Assembly (NCBI RefSeq): GCF_034134805.1
Contig: NZ_CP139419.1
Span: 992,001 to 1,056,000, forward strand
Length of the DNA: 64,000 nucleotides
Reading direction: 5' to 3'
Source: Streptococcus sp. S5
GTDB taxonomy: Bacteria > Bacillota > Bacilli > Lactobacillales > Streptococcaceae
Shown piece after piece: positions 34,896 through 43,711 of this stretch. The position numbers and the translations under genes are program-made. The notes beneath the pieces were generated by a model that was given only the letters and a program-made list of their open reading frames with translations, did not search any database and was not told the origin of the DNA. Each line of letters starts with the position of its first letter. Position 1 is the stretch's first letter.

Positions 34896-35097
34896 TTGGA
34901 ATTTAAAAAGTTTTGATAATCTATATGCTTCATTAGCAGAATCAGCTTACAGATATAGACCCAAAAAGTTTCCATATGAATGATTGGATCAATTCCAGGA
35001 AGAGCGTTCAAAGCTCAAATGGGAGTATGACAACGAGATAGATGCTTTCTATAAAAATCAGAAAAAGCTGGAATCGAAAGATAAAAAAAATCAGTAA
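34888..35097 (+). pseudogene. Truncated and interrupted gene after the paralog array
   Basis: A TTG start with a GGGGGGAG site overlaps paralog 4. The frame reads TNWNLKSFDNLYASLAESAYR to TGA at 34981-34983, then continues in the same frame (EERSKLKWEYDNEIDAFYK) to TAA at 35095-35097. The first part resembles, from memory, the beginning of larger lipase-like effector proteins of streptococci; the second part may be a different segment joined by deletion. I cannot confirm the family. Confidence 0.5.
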
Positions 35098-35119
35098 GGT
35101 TGTCCTTACTGATTTTTTA
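35083..35119. terminator. Bidirectional terminator
   Basis: AAAATCAGTAAGG TTGT CCTTACTGATTTT, a perfect long stem with A run before and T run after. Serves the broken gene on the plus strand and the convergent Ser/Thr-rich protein gene on the minus strand. Confidence 0.9.
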
Positions 35120-35551
35120 GTTGGTTCCAGATGATGCTGTATCTGCGCCACTGTCTGTTGCTGTGGAGCCTTGGTCTTGTGCGGCAGACGAGCTAGATTC
35201 AGTAGCAGATGAGCTATCGGTTTCTTTTTGTGAACTTGTTTCTGTATTGCTTGAATTGGTTTGTGTATTGGTGTTAGCATCTGTATTAGTAGCGCTTGAG
35301 TCAGATCCCTTATCGTGGACCACGACGACGCTGGTGCTACTAGATGGTTTGTCTTCTGTTTTTTGATTGTCTTTATTGAGCAGACTCATGATGGTAAAGG
35401 AAGTGACGATAATCCCTAGGAGACTGGCAATCGTAGCTACAACCGTTTGAAATACGGACAAACCTTGTTTGACTTTCTCACCGCGAGATGGTCTTGTATC
35501 AACTTTTTCCTCAGGTTTTTGGTTTTTGTTACTTCTTGAATATTGTGACAT
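35117..35551 (-). CDS. Single-pass protein with Ser/Thr-rich tail
   Basis: 144 residues from ATG 35551; a start two codons earlier (35557) is possible, but the AGAAAGAG site fits the inner one better. Basic N-terminus, one membrane segment (TVVATIASLLGIIVTSFTIM, about residues 37-57), then about 80 residues of low-complexity Ser/Thr/Asn/Asp/Gln. Probably type II with the tail outside. Possibly the DUF6556 family of streptococci, from memory. Divergent from nifS. No functional motif. Confidence 0.6.
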   Translation of the reverse strand: MSQYSRSNKNQKPEEKVDTRPSRGEKVKQGLSVFQTVVATIASLLGIIVTSFTIMSLLNKDNQKTEDKPSSSTSVVVVHDKGSDSSATNTDANTNTQTNSSNTETSSQKETDSSSATESSSSAAQDQGSTATDSGADTASSGTN

Positions 35552-35592
35552 GTTCATTCTCTTTCTATCAAAAATTGTTTTTTAACACTTTC

Positions 35593-35621
35593 CTATTATA
35601 AGTCATTTTCTGAAAAATGTC
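35593..35621 (-). promoter_or_regulatory. Promoter of the Ser/Thr-rich protein gene
   Basis: On the minus strand TAGACA, 17 bases, TATAAT. Confidence 0.55.
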
Positions 35622-35676
35622 TAAAAAGAACTGAATTTTATAGAGTGATTTTGCCGCATCTCTCTTTATCAAATCC

Positions 35677-35705
35677 TTGTCCCAAGCGGTTAGAAATGAT
35701 AAAAT
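35677..35705 (+). promoter_or_regulatory. Promoter of nifS-thiI
   Basis: TTGTCC (35677-35682), 17 bases, TAAAAT (35700-35705). Confidence 0.6.
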
Positions 35706-35743
35706 AGAAGTTACGTAAAAAGAAAGTGATGGATGCGTAGGAC

Positions 35744-36886
35744 ATGATCTATTTTGACAATTCAGCAACGACTAAACCCTATCCAGAAGCCCTTGCGACT
35801 TATACAGAAGTAGCGACTCGGATCTGGGGCAACCCTTCTAGTTTGCACAATCTAGGTAGTCAAGCTACTCGTATTTTGGAAGCTTCTCGGAAACAAATTG
35901 CGGAGCTAATTGGCAAGAAAGCTGAGGAAATTTACTTCACGTCTGGTGGGACAGAAGGGGACAACTGGATCCTAAAGGGTGTCGCCTTTGAGAAAGCTCC
36001 TTATGGCAAGCATATCATTGTCTCTGACATCGAGCATCCCGCTATCAAGGAGTCAGCTGCTTGGCTAAAGACGCAGGGATTCGAAGTGGATTACGCTCCA
36101 GTGGATGCGCGTGGCTTTGTCAAGGTGGATGCCTTGGCTAGTCTTCTCCGTCCGGATACGACCTTGGTCTCTGTCATGGCCGTCAACAATGAGATTGGTT
36201 CCATCCAGCCCATCCATGAAATCGCAGCTCTCCTGGAAGATCGTCCAACGATTAGTTTCCATGTCGATGCTGTGCAATCCTTGGCAAAGGTAGCAACAGA
36301 AGTTTATCTACCAGAGCGCGTGGACTTTGCGACCTTCTCTAGTCACAAATTCCATGGACTTCGCGGAGTCGGATTTGTCTACATTAAAGAAGGCAAAAAG
36401 ATCACCCCTCTCTTAACCGGAGGTGGTCAAGAAAAAGAAATGCGCTCGACAACTGAGAACGTGGCAGGAATCGCAGCAACAGCAAAAGCCCTACGCTTAG
36501 CCATGGAAAACCAAGAAGCTTTTGCCAGCAAAACCCAGCAGATGAAAGAAGTCATCCGCAAAGAATTGGCCAACTATCCAGATGTCACTATCTTTTCTGG
36601 TGAGGATCACTTTGCGCCTCACATCTTGACTTTCGGGATCAAGGGAGTTCGTGGAGAAGTAGTGGTCCATGCCTTTGAAGAGTTTGATATTTACATCTCG
36701 ACCACTAGTGCCTGTTCGTCCAAAGCAGGTAAGCCAGCTGGAACCTTGATTGCCATGGGAGTGGACAAGAGTATCGCACAGACTGCTGTTCGCTTGAGTC
36801 TTGACCTTGAGAATGACATGAGCCAAGTCGAGCAATTCTTGACCAAGTTCAAACTGATTTACGAGCAAACACGAAAAGTACGTTAA
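35744..36886 (+). CDS. Cysteine desulfurase
   Basis: 380 residues, class V PLP enzyme of the NifS/IscS type. MIYFDNSATTKP at the start, TSGGTEGDNW near residue 70, PLP-lysine in SSHKFHGLRG near 205, and the catalytic loop with TSACSSKAGKP near 325. Moves sulfur from cysteine to a carrier. Nineteen bases before thiI, so it is most likely the dedicated sulfur donor for tRNA 4-thiouridine, as the NifZ-ThiI pair is in Bacillus. Confidence 0.93.
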   Translation: MIYFDNSATTKPYPEALATYTEVATRIWGNPSSLHNLGSQATRILEASRKQIAELIGKKAEEIYFTSGGTEGDNWILKGVAFEKAPYGKHIIVSDIEHPAIKESAAWLKTQGFEVDYAPVDARGFVKVDALASLLRPDTTLVSVMAVNNEIGSIQPIHEIAALLEDRPTISFHVDAVQSLAKVATEVYLPERVDFATFSSHKFHGLRGVGFVYIKEGKKITPLLTGGGQEKEMRSTTENVAGIAATAKALRLAMENQEAFASKTQQMKEVIRKELANYPDVTIFSGEDHFAPHILTFGIKGVRGEVVVHAFEEFDIYISTTSACSSKAGKPAGTLIAMGVDKSIAQTAVRLSLDLENDMSQVEQFLTKFKLIYEQTRKVR

Positions 36887-36904
36887 TTTTAGAAGGAAAT
36901 CAAC

Positions 36905-38125
36905 ATGACCTTAACCTATTCAGAAATTATGATTCGCTATGGAGAGCTTTCTACTAAAGGAAAGAACCGCATGCGTTTCATCAATAAACTTCGCAATAAT
37001 ATCCAAGATGTTTTATCTATCTATCCAGCTGTCAAAGTGACAGCAGACCGTGATCGAGCGCATGCTTATCTACATGGGACGGATTATGAACCAGTAGCAG
37101 AATCCCTCAAACAGGTTTTTGGAATCCAAAATTTTTCACCCGTTTACAAGATTGAAAAATCTGTTCCGGCCTTAAAAGCGGCAGTGCAAGAGATCATGAA
37201 GGAGATTTACAAGGAAGGCTTGACCTTTAAAATCTCAAGTAAACGCAGTGACCATACCTTTGAACTCGATAGTCGCGAGCTTAATCAAACCTTGGGAGGT
37301 GCGGTCTTTGAAGCGATCCCAACGATTCAAGCTCAGATGAAAAAACCAGATATCAACTTGCAAGTTGAAATTCGAGAAGAAGCAGCCTATATCTCTTATG
37401 AAACCATTAAAGGAGCAGGAGGCCTTCCTGTTGGTACGTCTGGCAAGGGCATGCTCATGCTTTCTGGTGGGATCGACTCTCCAGTAGCTGGTTACCTAGC
37501 CTTGAAGCGTGGAGTAGATATCGAGGCCGTCCATTTTGCTAGCCCACCTTATACCAGCCCAGGAGCTCTTAAAAAAGCCCATGATTTAACACGGAAGTTG
37601 ACCAAGTTTGGGGGCAATATCCAATTTATCGAGGTGCCATTCACAGAGATCCAAGAGGAAATCAAGGCAAAAGCGCCAGAAGCTTACCTCATGACTTTGA
37701 CCCGTCGCTTTATGATGCGTATTACAGACCGTATTCGCGAGGTTCGCGGTGGTTTGGTCATTATTAATGGTGAAAGCTTGGGACAAGTGGCTAGCCAAAC
37801 CTTAGAGAGTATGCAGGCCATCAATGCCGTGACCAATACGCCGGTTATCCGTCCGGTGGTGACCATGGACAAGTTGGAAATCATCGATATTGCCCAAGAG
37901 ATTGATACCTTTGAAATCTCTATCCAGCCATTCGAAGATTGTTGTACCATCTTTGCACCGGATCGTCCAAAGACGAATCCGAAACTCAAAAATGCGGAGC
38001 AATATGAGCAACGCATGGATGTGGAAGCTTTGGTGGAGCGTGCGGTAGCAGGCATCATCGTAACAGAGATCACACCAAAAGCAGAAAAAGATGAGGTCGA
38101 TGACCTGATCGAGGATTTGCTATAG
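36905..38125 (+). CDS. thiI: tRNA 4-thiouridine synthase
   Basis: 406 residues. N-terminal ferredoxin-like/THUMP part (to about 165), then the PP-loop [13 protein letters not shown] near residue 180 and the C-terminal [12 protein letters not shown]. It lacks a rhodanese domain, as usual in Firmicutes. Adenylates and thiolates U8 of tRNA, taking sulfur from the preceding desulfurase. AGAAGG start site. Confidence 0.95.
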   Translation: MTLTYSEIMIRYGELSTKGKNRMRFINKLRNNIQDVLSIYPAVKVTADRDRAHAYLHGTDYEPVAESLKQVFGIQNFSPVYKIEKSVPALKAAVQEIMKEIYKEGLTFKISSKRSDHTFELDSRELNQTLGGAVFEAIPTIQAQMKKPDINLQVEIREEAAYISYETIKGAGGLPVGTSGKGMLMLSGGIDSPVAGYLALKRGVDIEAVHFASPPYTSPGALKKAHDLTRKLTKFGGNIQFIEVPFTEIQEEIKAKAPEAYLMTLTRRFMMRITDRIREVRGGLVIINGESLGQVASQTLESMQAINAVTNTPVIRPVVTMDKLEIIDIAQEIDTFEISIQPFEDCCTIFAPDRPKTNPKLKNAEQYEQRMDVEALVERAVAGIIVTEITPKAEKDEVDDLIEDLL

Positions 38126-38155
38126 GAGAGACTGGGAGTATCCAGCCTCTTTTTC
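38126..38155 (+). terminator. Terminator after thiI
   Basis: GAGACTGG..CCAGCCTC stem followed by TTTTT. Confidence 0.7.
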
Positions 38156-38177
38156 TAACCAACTTAAAGGAGACAAG

Positions 38178-38720
38178 ATGAAAAAAATTATCGTTTTAAT
38201 GACAAGTTTGCTTCTGTTGACAGGCTGCGTCAAAGTATCATTTACTGGTCCGAAAAAAGAAGAAAAGACCAGCCAGTCAACCAGCAGTAAAAAAGAACCG
38301 CTCACATTTGTCAGAGCCGACCAGTATAAAGACCAGGACAACGAAGTCCTGGAAGCGTCTGAGAAATTTATCAAGGAACATCCAACGCTTGGAGAACCTG
38401 GAAAATTATTTGTCTTTTTCCCAGGCTATACCTTTGGAAATGAGGAAAGCCGCTTCGCCTTGTTCTTTATTGTGAATCGTACCACCACAACCATCGATCG
38501 TGATGGATCCTTTGTCCTGAATTTGGAATATGATAGGGAGCCACTTTTCAAAGATGTCACAGTTGACTATGAAATCAATGAATCAGGTGTATTGAAACCG
38601 AATACGGCTGCAGCTATTCCTATCAAAATCACCAAGGAACAAGAAGAAAAAATGAAGAGCATGAACGATTCTTCAAAAGCAAAAATGAGTTTTAATGACT
38701 TTAAATTTAAAGATAAGTAG
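38178..38720 (+). CDS. Putative lipoprotein, streptococcal
   Basis: 180 residues with a clear lipobox signal peptide (LLLTGC, Cys at 17), a Lys/Ser linker, then a beta-rich domain (FPGYTFGNEESRFALFFIVNRTTTTIDRDGSF...). No enzyme motif. AAAGGAG start site. Function unknown; its place after thiI shows no functional link. Confidence 0.65.
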   Translation: MKKIIVLMTSLLLLTGCVKVSFTGPKKEEKTSQSTSSKKEPLTFVRADQYKDQDNEVLEASEKFIKEHPTLGEPGKLFVFFPGYTFGNEESRFALFFIVNRTTTTIDRDGSFVLNLEYDREPLFKDVTVDYEINESGVLKPNTAAAIPIKITKEQEEKMKSMNDSSKAKMSFNDFKFKDK

Positions 38721-38809
38721 AAGAAGTCGGACCGACAAGCGATCTTAAAATAAAAGATACAAAATCATCCATTTTATAAAAGAAATTCGTTTTCAAAGCG
38801 AAAAAATAC

Positions 38810-38838
38810 TTGTCTTTGTCTGATAGAAGTGATATACT
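38810..38838 (+). promoter_or_regulatory. Promoter of the rplU operon
   Basis: TTGTCT (38810-38815), 17 bases, TATACT (38833-38838). Confidence 0.75.
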
Positions 38839-38844
38839 AAGAGA

Positions 38845-38975
38845 GTTGACTATGCACATGCCTGTGCAACCGCTCGAACATCGTCGCTCATTTCCATGAG
38901 AGTAAGTGGTTCGTCCCACGATGCTAGGCGAGTCTTCACAAAAATACGGGGAAACCCAAAAATACATAGGAGGTG
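38845..38975 (+). ncRNA. Ribosomal protein L21 leader
   Basis: The 130 bases between the promoter and rplU show the leader expected before Firmicute rplU: several short hairpins (TGCACA..TGTGCA near 38854-38874, CATCGTCGC..pairing with the later GATG, CTCATTTCCATGAG near 38889) and a conserved-looking AAATACGGGGAAACCC before the AGGAGG site. Such leaders bind L21 and lower expression of the operon. Confidence 0.7.
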
Positions 38976-38979
38976 CATA

Positions 38980-39294
38980 ATGAGCACATACGCAATCATT
39001 AAAACTGGCGGAAAACAAGTTAAAGTTGAAGTTGGTCAAGCTATCTACGTTGAAAAATTGAACGTTGAAGCTGGTCAAGAAGTTACATTTAACGAAGTTG
39101 TTCTTGTTGGTGGTGAAAACACTGTTGTCGGAACTCCACTTGTTTCAGGAGCTACTGTTGTTGGAACTGTTGAAAAACAAGGAAAACAAAAGAAAGTTGT
39201 TACTTACAAGTACAAACCTAAAAAAGGTAGCCACCGTAAACAAGGTCACCGTCAACCTTACACTAAAGTTGTCATCAACGCTATCAACGCTTAA
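38980..39294 (+). CDS. rplU: 50S ribosomal protein L21
   Basis: 104 residues from ATG 38980 with AGGAGGTG upstream. [20 protein letters not shown] and the basic end [19 protein letters not shown] are diagnostic. Binds 23S rRNA. First gene of rplU-prp-rpmA. Codon use is strongly biased (GTT, GAA, AAA), as expected for a highly expressed gene. Confidence 0.97.
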   Translation: MSTYAIIKTGGKQVKVEVGQAIYVEKLNVEAGQEVTFNEVVLVGGENTVVGTPLVSGATVVGTVEKQGKQKKVVTYKYKPKKGSHRKQGHRQPYTKVVINAINA

Positions 39295-39309
39295 TTTTTA
39301 GGAGAACAC

Positions 39310-39654
39310 ATGATACAAGCAGTCTTTGAACGAGCCGAAGATGGCGAGCTGAGGAGTGCAGAAATCACTGGGCACGCTGGAAGCGGTGAATACGGCTTTG
39401 ATGTCGTGTGTGCATCGGTTTCGACTCTAGCCATTAACTTTGTCAACTCTGTTGAGAAATTTGCAGGCTACGAACCGGATCTAGAATTAAACGAAGAAGA
39501 AGGTGGCTTCCTGCGGGTGACGATCCCGACGGATATTCCACCACATCAAAGAGAAATGACCCAACTATTCTTTGAATCATTTTTCTTAGGGATGGCAAAC
39601 TTATCGAAGAACTCATCGGAGTTCGTCCAAACAAGAGTTATCACAGAAAACTAA
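39310..39654 (+). CDS. prp: Ribosomal-processing cysteine protease Prp
   Basis: 114 residues. Catalytic His22 ([11 protein letters not shown]) and Cys34 (FDVVCASVS) are both present. Prp removes the N-terminal extension of L27, whose gene follows. AGGAGA start site; 15 bases after rplU. Confidence 0.93.
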   Translation: MIQAVFERAEDGELRSAEITGHAGSGEYGFDVVCASVSTLAINFVNSVEKFAGYEPDLELNEEEGGFLRVTIPTDIPPHQREMTQLFFESFFLGMANLSKNSSEFVQTRVITEN

Positions 39655-39671
39655 CATGGAGGAAAACAATT

Positions 39672-39965
39672 ATGTTGAAATTGAATCTTGCTAACTTGCA
39701 ACTTTTCGCCCACAAAAAAGGTGGAGGTTCTACATCAAACGGACGTGATTCACAAGCAAAACGTCTTGGAGCTAAAGCAGCTGATGGACAAACTGTAACA
39801 GGTGGATCTATCCTTTACCGTCAACGCGGTACTCACATCTACCCAGGTGTGAACGTTGGACGTGGTGGAGACGATACTTTGTTCGCAAAAGTTGAAGGCG
39901 TAGTACGCTTCGAACGTAAAGGTCGCGATAAAAAACAAGTTTCTGTTTACCCAATCGCAAAATAA
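39672..39965 (+). CDS. rpmA: 50S ribosomal protein L27 with cleavable extension
   Basis: 97 residues. The first nine residues MLKLNLANL plus QLF form the Firmicute extension ending at the Prp site [11 protein letters not shown]. The mature N-terminus reaches the peptidyl-transferase centre. GGAGG start site. Operon end with a terminator just behind. Confidence 0.97.
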   Translation: MLKLNLANLQLFAHKKGGGSTSNGRDSQAKRLGAKAADGQTVTGGSILYRQRGTHIYPGVNVGRGGDDTLFAKVEGVVRFERKGRDKKQVSVYPIAK

Positions 39966-39987
39966 AAAGGTTCAGTGAACCTTTTTA
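39963..39987 (+). terminator. Terminator of rplU-prp-rpmA
   Basis: AAAAGGTTCA/TGAACCTTTTT palindromic stem overlapping the rpmA stop. Confidence 0.85.
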
Positions 39988-40036
39988 TCCCGAGCCTTGA
40001 AATATTAAGGTGAGGAAGCTAGAAATAGCATAAATC

Positions 40037-40070
40037 AAAGCTTTCCGGATTGACGGAAGGCTTTTTTCTT
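40037..40070 (+). terminator. Second terminator-like hairpin
   Basis: AGCTTTCCG..CGGAAGGCT stem with one G-T pair, followed by TTTTTTCTTTT. The 50 bases between the two terminators contain no clear promoter, so this may be a backup terminator or the 3' end of an unseen small RNA. Confidence 0.55.
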
Positions 40071-40090
40071 TTATTTATTTAAAAATATCG

Positions 40091-40148
40091 TGTTTACTCT
40101 TGTTAATATAATGTTTGAATTTGTGTTTTTTGAAAAATGTAGTATAAT
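40091..40148 (+). promoter_or_regulatory. lacR promoter with operator-like TGTTT repeats
   Basis: TTGTGT, 16 bases, TATAAT (40143-40148). Upstream and across the -35, TGTTT-type words recur about every 10-11 bases (near 40091, 40101, 40112, 40122), on one DNA face. DeoR-family repressors bind such repeats; autoregulation by LacR is likely. Confidence 0.5.
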
Positions 40149-40181
40149 AGAGACAAATATAGTAGGAATGGAAGTAGTACC

Positions 40182-40928
40182 ATGAAAGATAGCAGACATG
40201 TTGAAATTCTTCAGGAACTGGATCGAAAAAGTGTGGTATCGGTCAAAGAGCTCAAGGAACTTTTTGGGGTGACAGATATGACCATTCGTCGCGATCTGAT
40301 TGATCTTGAAAAACAAGGTCTTTTAGTTCGTGTACATGGTGGGGCCCACAAAAAAGTCAAAGATAGCTTATTAGAAGCTTCTCACAGTGAAAAAAATCTG
40401 ATCAATATTGATGAGAAACGAAGCATTGCCAAAAAATGTGCAGACTTGATCGAAAATGGGGATACCGTCTTTATTGGCTCTGGTACAACAACAGACTTTA
40501 TCGGAGATTATTTGGAAGGGAAAGAAATTAGCATCGTCACCAACTCCCTGCCTATTTTTGAGAAGCTCAAGGATTTCCCGAATTATGACTTGATATTAGT
40601 TGGTGGTCGCTACCGGGTAAAGACACAAACCTTTGTCGGTCAATTTGCCAATAAACTCTTGAAAGAAATCAAGGTTTCTAAAGCCTTTATCGGGGTGAAT
40701 GGAATCGATGGCCATAGTGTCTCCACAGCTAATGAAGAAGAAGGAAATGGCAATGCCATTATTCTGAACAATGCGATAGAGAAATATGTGGTAGCTGATA
40801 ACAGCAAGTTTGATAGTTATTCCTTCTACAGTTTCTATCGTGTGGAAGATCTAAATGCCATTATTACCGATGATAGTATTCCAAAGAAGATCAAAGACAA
40901 ATACGGCTTGTATACGAAAATCATATAA
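40182..40928 (+). CDS. lacR: Lactose PTS/galactose repressor, DeoR family
   Basis: 248 residues. N-terminal winged helix-turn-helix with the DeoR signature (SVKELKELFGVTDMTIRRDLIDLEKQGLLVRVHGGA) and a C-terminal sugar-phosphate isomerase-like sensor domain (FIGSGTTTDFIGDYL). In related bacteria LacR is released by tagatose-6-phosphate. Upstream of, and same strand as, the gat and lac genes. Symbol from context and similarity. Confidence 0.85.
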   Translation: MKDSRHVEILQELDRKSVVSVKELKELFGVTDMTIRRDLIDLEKQGLLVRVHGGAHKKVKDSLLEASHSEKNLINIDEKRSIAKKCADLIENGDTVFIGSGTTTDFIGDYLEGKEISIVTNSLPIFEKLKDFPNYDLILVGGRYRVKTQTFVGQFANKLLKEIKVSKAFIGVNGIDGHSVSTANEEEGNGNAIILNNAIEKYVVADNSKFDSYSFYSFYRVEDLNAIITDDSIPKKIKDKYGLYTKII

Positions 40929-40931
40929 AAC

Positions 40932-40962
40932 AAAGTGGTCTCAAAAAAGAGACCACTTTTTA
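40932..40962 (+). terminator. Terminator of lacR
   Basis: AAAGTGGTCTC AAAAAA GAGACCACTTTTT, an 11-bp stem with T run. Confidence 0.92.
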
Positions 40963-40992
40963 CTGATTTAAGGATGTTGGAAAATGACGGAT

Positions 40993-41078
40993 AGAAAGCG
41001 CTTTAGAGAGATATACAAACAAAATTAAACAAATTTAGACAAAAAATGATTGACAATCAATCAATATAGTGATATACT
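40993..41078 (+). promoter_or_regulatory. gat operon promoter with LacR-type operators and cre core
   Basis: TTGACA (41050-41055), 17 bases, TATACT (41073-41078). Upstream lie ACAAA/AAACAAA words about 11 bases apart (41016-41046), the reverse of the TGTTT repeats before lacR. Further up GAAAGCGCTTT (40994-41004) has the palindromic core of a CcpA site. Confidence 0.6.
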
Positions 41079-41117
41079 GAAGCTATAAATAAATAGTTAG
41101 ATAAGGAGGTGGCAACA

Positions 41118-41594
41118 ATGGGATTAAATCAACTCTTTAACAAAGATCTTGTATTTTGCCTACATGCCAAGGATCAAACAGATCTCTTTGAGCAGGTAGC
41201 AAGCTTATTGGAAGAGCGACAGATTGTGACACCAACCTATCGTTCCGCTTTGATTGAGCGTGAAAAGTCTTTCCCGACTGGATTAGACATGGAATTTCTT
41301 GGTAAGGACTTACCAAATGTGGCGATCCCGCACACAGACATTGTCCATAATCTCACTGAGAATGTGGTTGTGGTTCGTTTGGATCAACCCGTAACTTTCC
41401 ATAATATGATTGCTCCAGATAAGGAAGTTCAAGTTTCACTTTTATTCTTCATTATCAATAATACGAGCTCAAGCCAAACCAATATTTTGGCCCAACTGAT
41501 GGATTTCTTTACATCCAATGGAAATCTCGAAGCTCTATCAAAATTAGATAGTGAAGATAAGCTTTATCAATACATTACGGAAACTATTTCCTAA
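41118..41594 (+). CDS. PTS IIA component, galactitol/galactose type
   Basis: 158 residues from ATG 41118 with AAGGAGG upstream. Mannitol/fructose-type IIA domain; the phosphorylated His is in NVAIPHTDIVHN, about residue 72. Takes phosphate from HPr and passes it to the IIB at 41630. Such gat-type systems in streptococci import galactose into the tagatose-6-phosphate route, whose genes follow. Confidence 0.85.
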   Translation: MGLNQLFNKDLVFCLHAKDQTDLFEQVASLLEERQIVTPTYRSALIEREKSFPTGLDMEFLGKDLPNVAIPHTDIVHNLTENVVVVRLDQPVTFHNMIAPDKEVQVSLLFFIINNTSSSQTNILAQLMDFFTSNGNLEALSKLDSEDKLYQYITETIS

Positions 41595-41629
41595 AACATT
41601 CGTAAATATTTATAATGGAGGACATCCAA

Positions 41630-41935
41630 ATGATTAAAATTTTAGCTGCCTGTGGTGCAGGTGTTAACTCTAGCCACCAAATTAAGAATGCTTTGGAAGA
41701 AGAGTTGTCAAACCGTGGTTATGATGTGCGTTGTGACGCTGTCATGGTCAAAGACGTCAATGAAGATTTGATTTCTGGTTATGACATCTTTACTCCAATT
41801 GCTGCTACTGATTTGGGATTCGATCCTGGTATTCCAGTGGTAGAAGCAGGACCAATCTTGTTCCGTATTCCAGCGATGAGTGCGCCAGTCTTTGATAACA
41901 TCGAAGCTGCCATTAAAGAACATGGATTAAGTTAA
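41630..41935 (+). CDS. PTS IIB component, galactitol/galactose type
   Basis: 101 residues from ATG 41630 with GGAGG upstream. Phosphocysteine loop at the start: ILAACGAGVNSS, Cys8. Rossmann-like IIB of the galactitol family. Receives phosphate from IIA and delivers it to the incoming sugar. Confidence 0.85.
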   Translation: MIKILAACGAGVNSSHQIKNALEEELSNRGYDVRCDAVMVKDVNEDLISGYDIFTPIAATDLGFDPGIPVVEAGPILFRIPAMSAPVFDNIEAAIKEHGLS

Positions 41936-41953
41936 TATTTTTTTAAACATGAT

Positions 41954-41967
41954 TGTAAGCGTTATCC
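41954..41967 (+). promoter_or_regulatory. Candidate cre site before the IIC gene
   Basis: TGTAAGCGTTATCC fits the CcpA consensus at all but the last base. It lies within the operon, 68 bases before the IIC start, so CcpA could act as a roadblock or on an internal promoter. Confidence 0.5.
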
Positions 41968-42034
41968 AATTATAAAATTGGGAACACTTTATGCTGTAAA
42001 TTACAAAAAAATTCATAAATCGGGAGGATTTATT

Positions 42035-43510
42035 ATGAATGGCATTATTGATTTTGCCAATAAATTTTTCAAACCCATCCTAGACATGGGTGCTCCGATC
42101 ATCATGTTGATCGTCCTAACTCTATTGGCACTTTTGTTTGGAGTGAAATTCTCCAAAGCGCTTGAAGGTGGTATTAAACTTGCCATCGCCCTTACTGGTA
42201 TCGGTGCTATCATCGGTATGTTGAATGGAGCTTTCTCAGCATCTCTTGCAAAATTCGTTGAGAACACTGGTATTCAATTGAATATCACTGACGTTGGTTG
42301 GGCACCTCTTGCGACCATCACTTGGGGATCTGCCTGGACACTTTACTTCTTGTTGATTATGTTGATCGTCAACGTTATCATGCTTGCGATCAAGAAAACG
42401 GATACACTTGACGTCGATATCTTCGATATCTGGCACTTGTCTATCACTGGTCTTTTGATCAAATGGTATGCAGACAACAACGGTGTCAGCCAAGGTTTAT
42501 CACTCTTCTTGGCAACTCTTGCAGTTGTCCTTGTAGGGATTATGAAAATCATCAACTCAGACTTGATGAAACCAACATTTGATGATCTTTTGAATGCACC
42601 AAGTTCATCACCTATGACTTCAACTCACATGAACTACATGATGAACCCAATCATCATGGTCTTGGATAAAATTTTTGACAAATTCTTCCCAGGTCTTGAT
42701 AAATACGACTTCGACGCTGCTAAATTGAACAAGAAGATCGGTTTCTGGGGATCTAAATTCTTTATCGGTTTCCTTCTTGGTATCGTCATCGGTATCATGG
42801 GTACTCCACATCCAGTTGCTGGTGTCGCAGATGCTGACAAATGGGAATTGGTTATTAAAGGTTGGTTGAGCCTTGGTTTGACTGCCGGTGTCTGCTTGGA
42901 ATTGTTCTCATTGATCGGTTCTTGGTTCATCGCAGCGGTAGAACCATTGTCACAAGGTATTACAAACGTTGCTACTAAACGTCTTCAAGGACGTAAATTC
43001 AACATCGGTTTGGACTGGCCATTTATCGCTGGTCGTGCTGAAATCTGGGCTTGTGCGAACGTACTTGCACCAATCATGTTGATCGAAGCAGTGCTTCTTT
43101 CTAAAGTCGGAAATGGTATCTTGCCACTTGCAGGTATCATCGCTATGGGTGTGACTCCAGCCTTGTTGGTTGTAACACGCGGTAAATTAATCCGTATGAT
43201 CATCTTCGGAAGCCTTCTCTTGCCACTCTTCCTTCTTTCAGGAACATTGATTGCACCATTTGCAACTCAATTGGCTAAGAGTGTTGATGCCTTCCCTAAA
43301 GGGGTAGCTTCTACTCAATTGATCACTCACTCAACTCTTGAAGGACCAGTTGAAAAATTGCTCGGTTGGACAATCGGTAACGCTACAACTGGTGATATCA
43401 AAGCTATCCTTGGTGTAGTTGTCTTCTTGGCATTCTATATCGGAATCTTCGCTTGGTACAGAAAACAAATGATCAAACGTAACGAAGAATATGCTGCAAA
43501 TGCAAAATAA
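42035..43510 (+). CDS. PTS IIC component, galactitol/galactose type
   Basis: 491 residues from ATG 42035 with GGGAGG upstream (a reading from 41978 is not needed). About ten to twelve membrane segments; the GatC-like start MNGIIDFANKFFKPILDMGAPI is recognisable. Membrane channel of the PTS. A terminator follows before lacA. Confidence 0.85.
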   Translation: MNGIIDFANKFFKPILDMGAPIIMLIVLTLLALLFGVKFSKALEGGIKLAIALTGIGAIIGMLNGAFSASLAKFVENTGIQLNITDVGWAPLATITWGSAWTLYFLLIMLIVNVIMLAIKKTDTLDVDIFDIWHLSITGLLIKWYADNNGVSQGLSLFLATLAVVLVGIMKIINSDLMKPTFDDLLNAPSSSPMTSTHMNYMMNPIIMVLDKIFDKFFPGLDKYDFDAAKLNKKIGFWGSKFFIGFLLGIVIGIMGTPHPVAGVADADKWELVIKGWLSLGLTAGVCLELFSLIGSWFIAAVEPLSQGITNVATKRLQGRKFNIGLDWPFIAGRAEIWACANVLAPIMLIEAVLLSKVGNGILPLAGIIAMGVTPALLVVTRGKLIRMIIFGSLLLPLFLLSGTLIAPFATQLAKSVDAFPKGVASTQLITHSTLEGPVEKLLGWTIGNATTGDIKAILGVVVFLAFYIGIFAWYRKQMIKRNEEYAANAK

Positions 43511-43534
43511 TCGTCAATTGTAGTTTGAAAACTG

Positions 43535-43566
43535 ACACCATATCTGTTGTGGATATGGTGTTTTTA
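43535..43566 (+). terminator. Terminator of the gat genes
   Basis: ACACCATATC..GATATGGTGT stem followed by TTTTT. Confidence 0.88.
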
Positions 43567-43600
43567 TTTTAAAAAATGTTCGAAAATAAACAATTTAATG

Positions 43601-43629
43601 TTGACTTTCGTTCAAAATAGGTGTAATAT
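43601..43629 (+). promoter_or_regulatory. lacABCD promoter
   Basis: TTGACT (43601-43606), 17 bases, TAATAT (43624-43629). Just upstream, TGTTCG and AAACAA words resemble the operator repeats before lacR and gat. Confidence 0.6.
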
Positions 43630-43711
43630 AATATCAAAAGTAAGAAAATGTTTCTTTGTGAAAATTTAACAACAGGGATATTTGCTGAAACGAACAAAAG
43701 GAGGACAGGAC

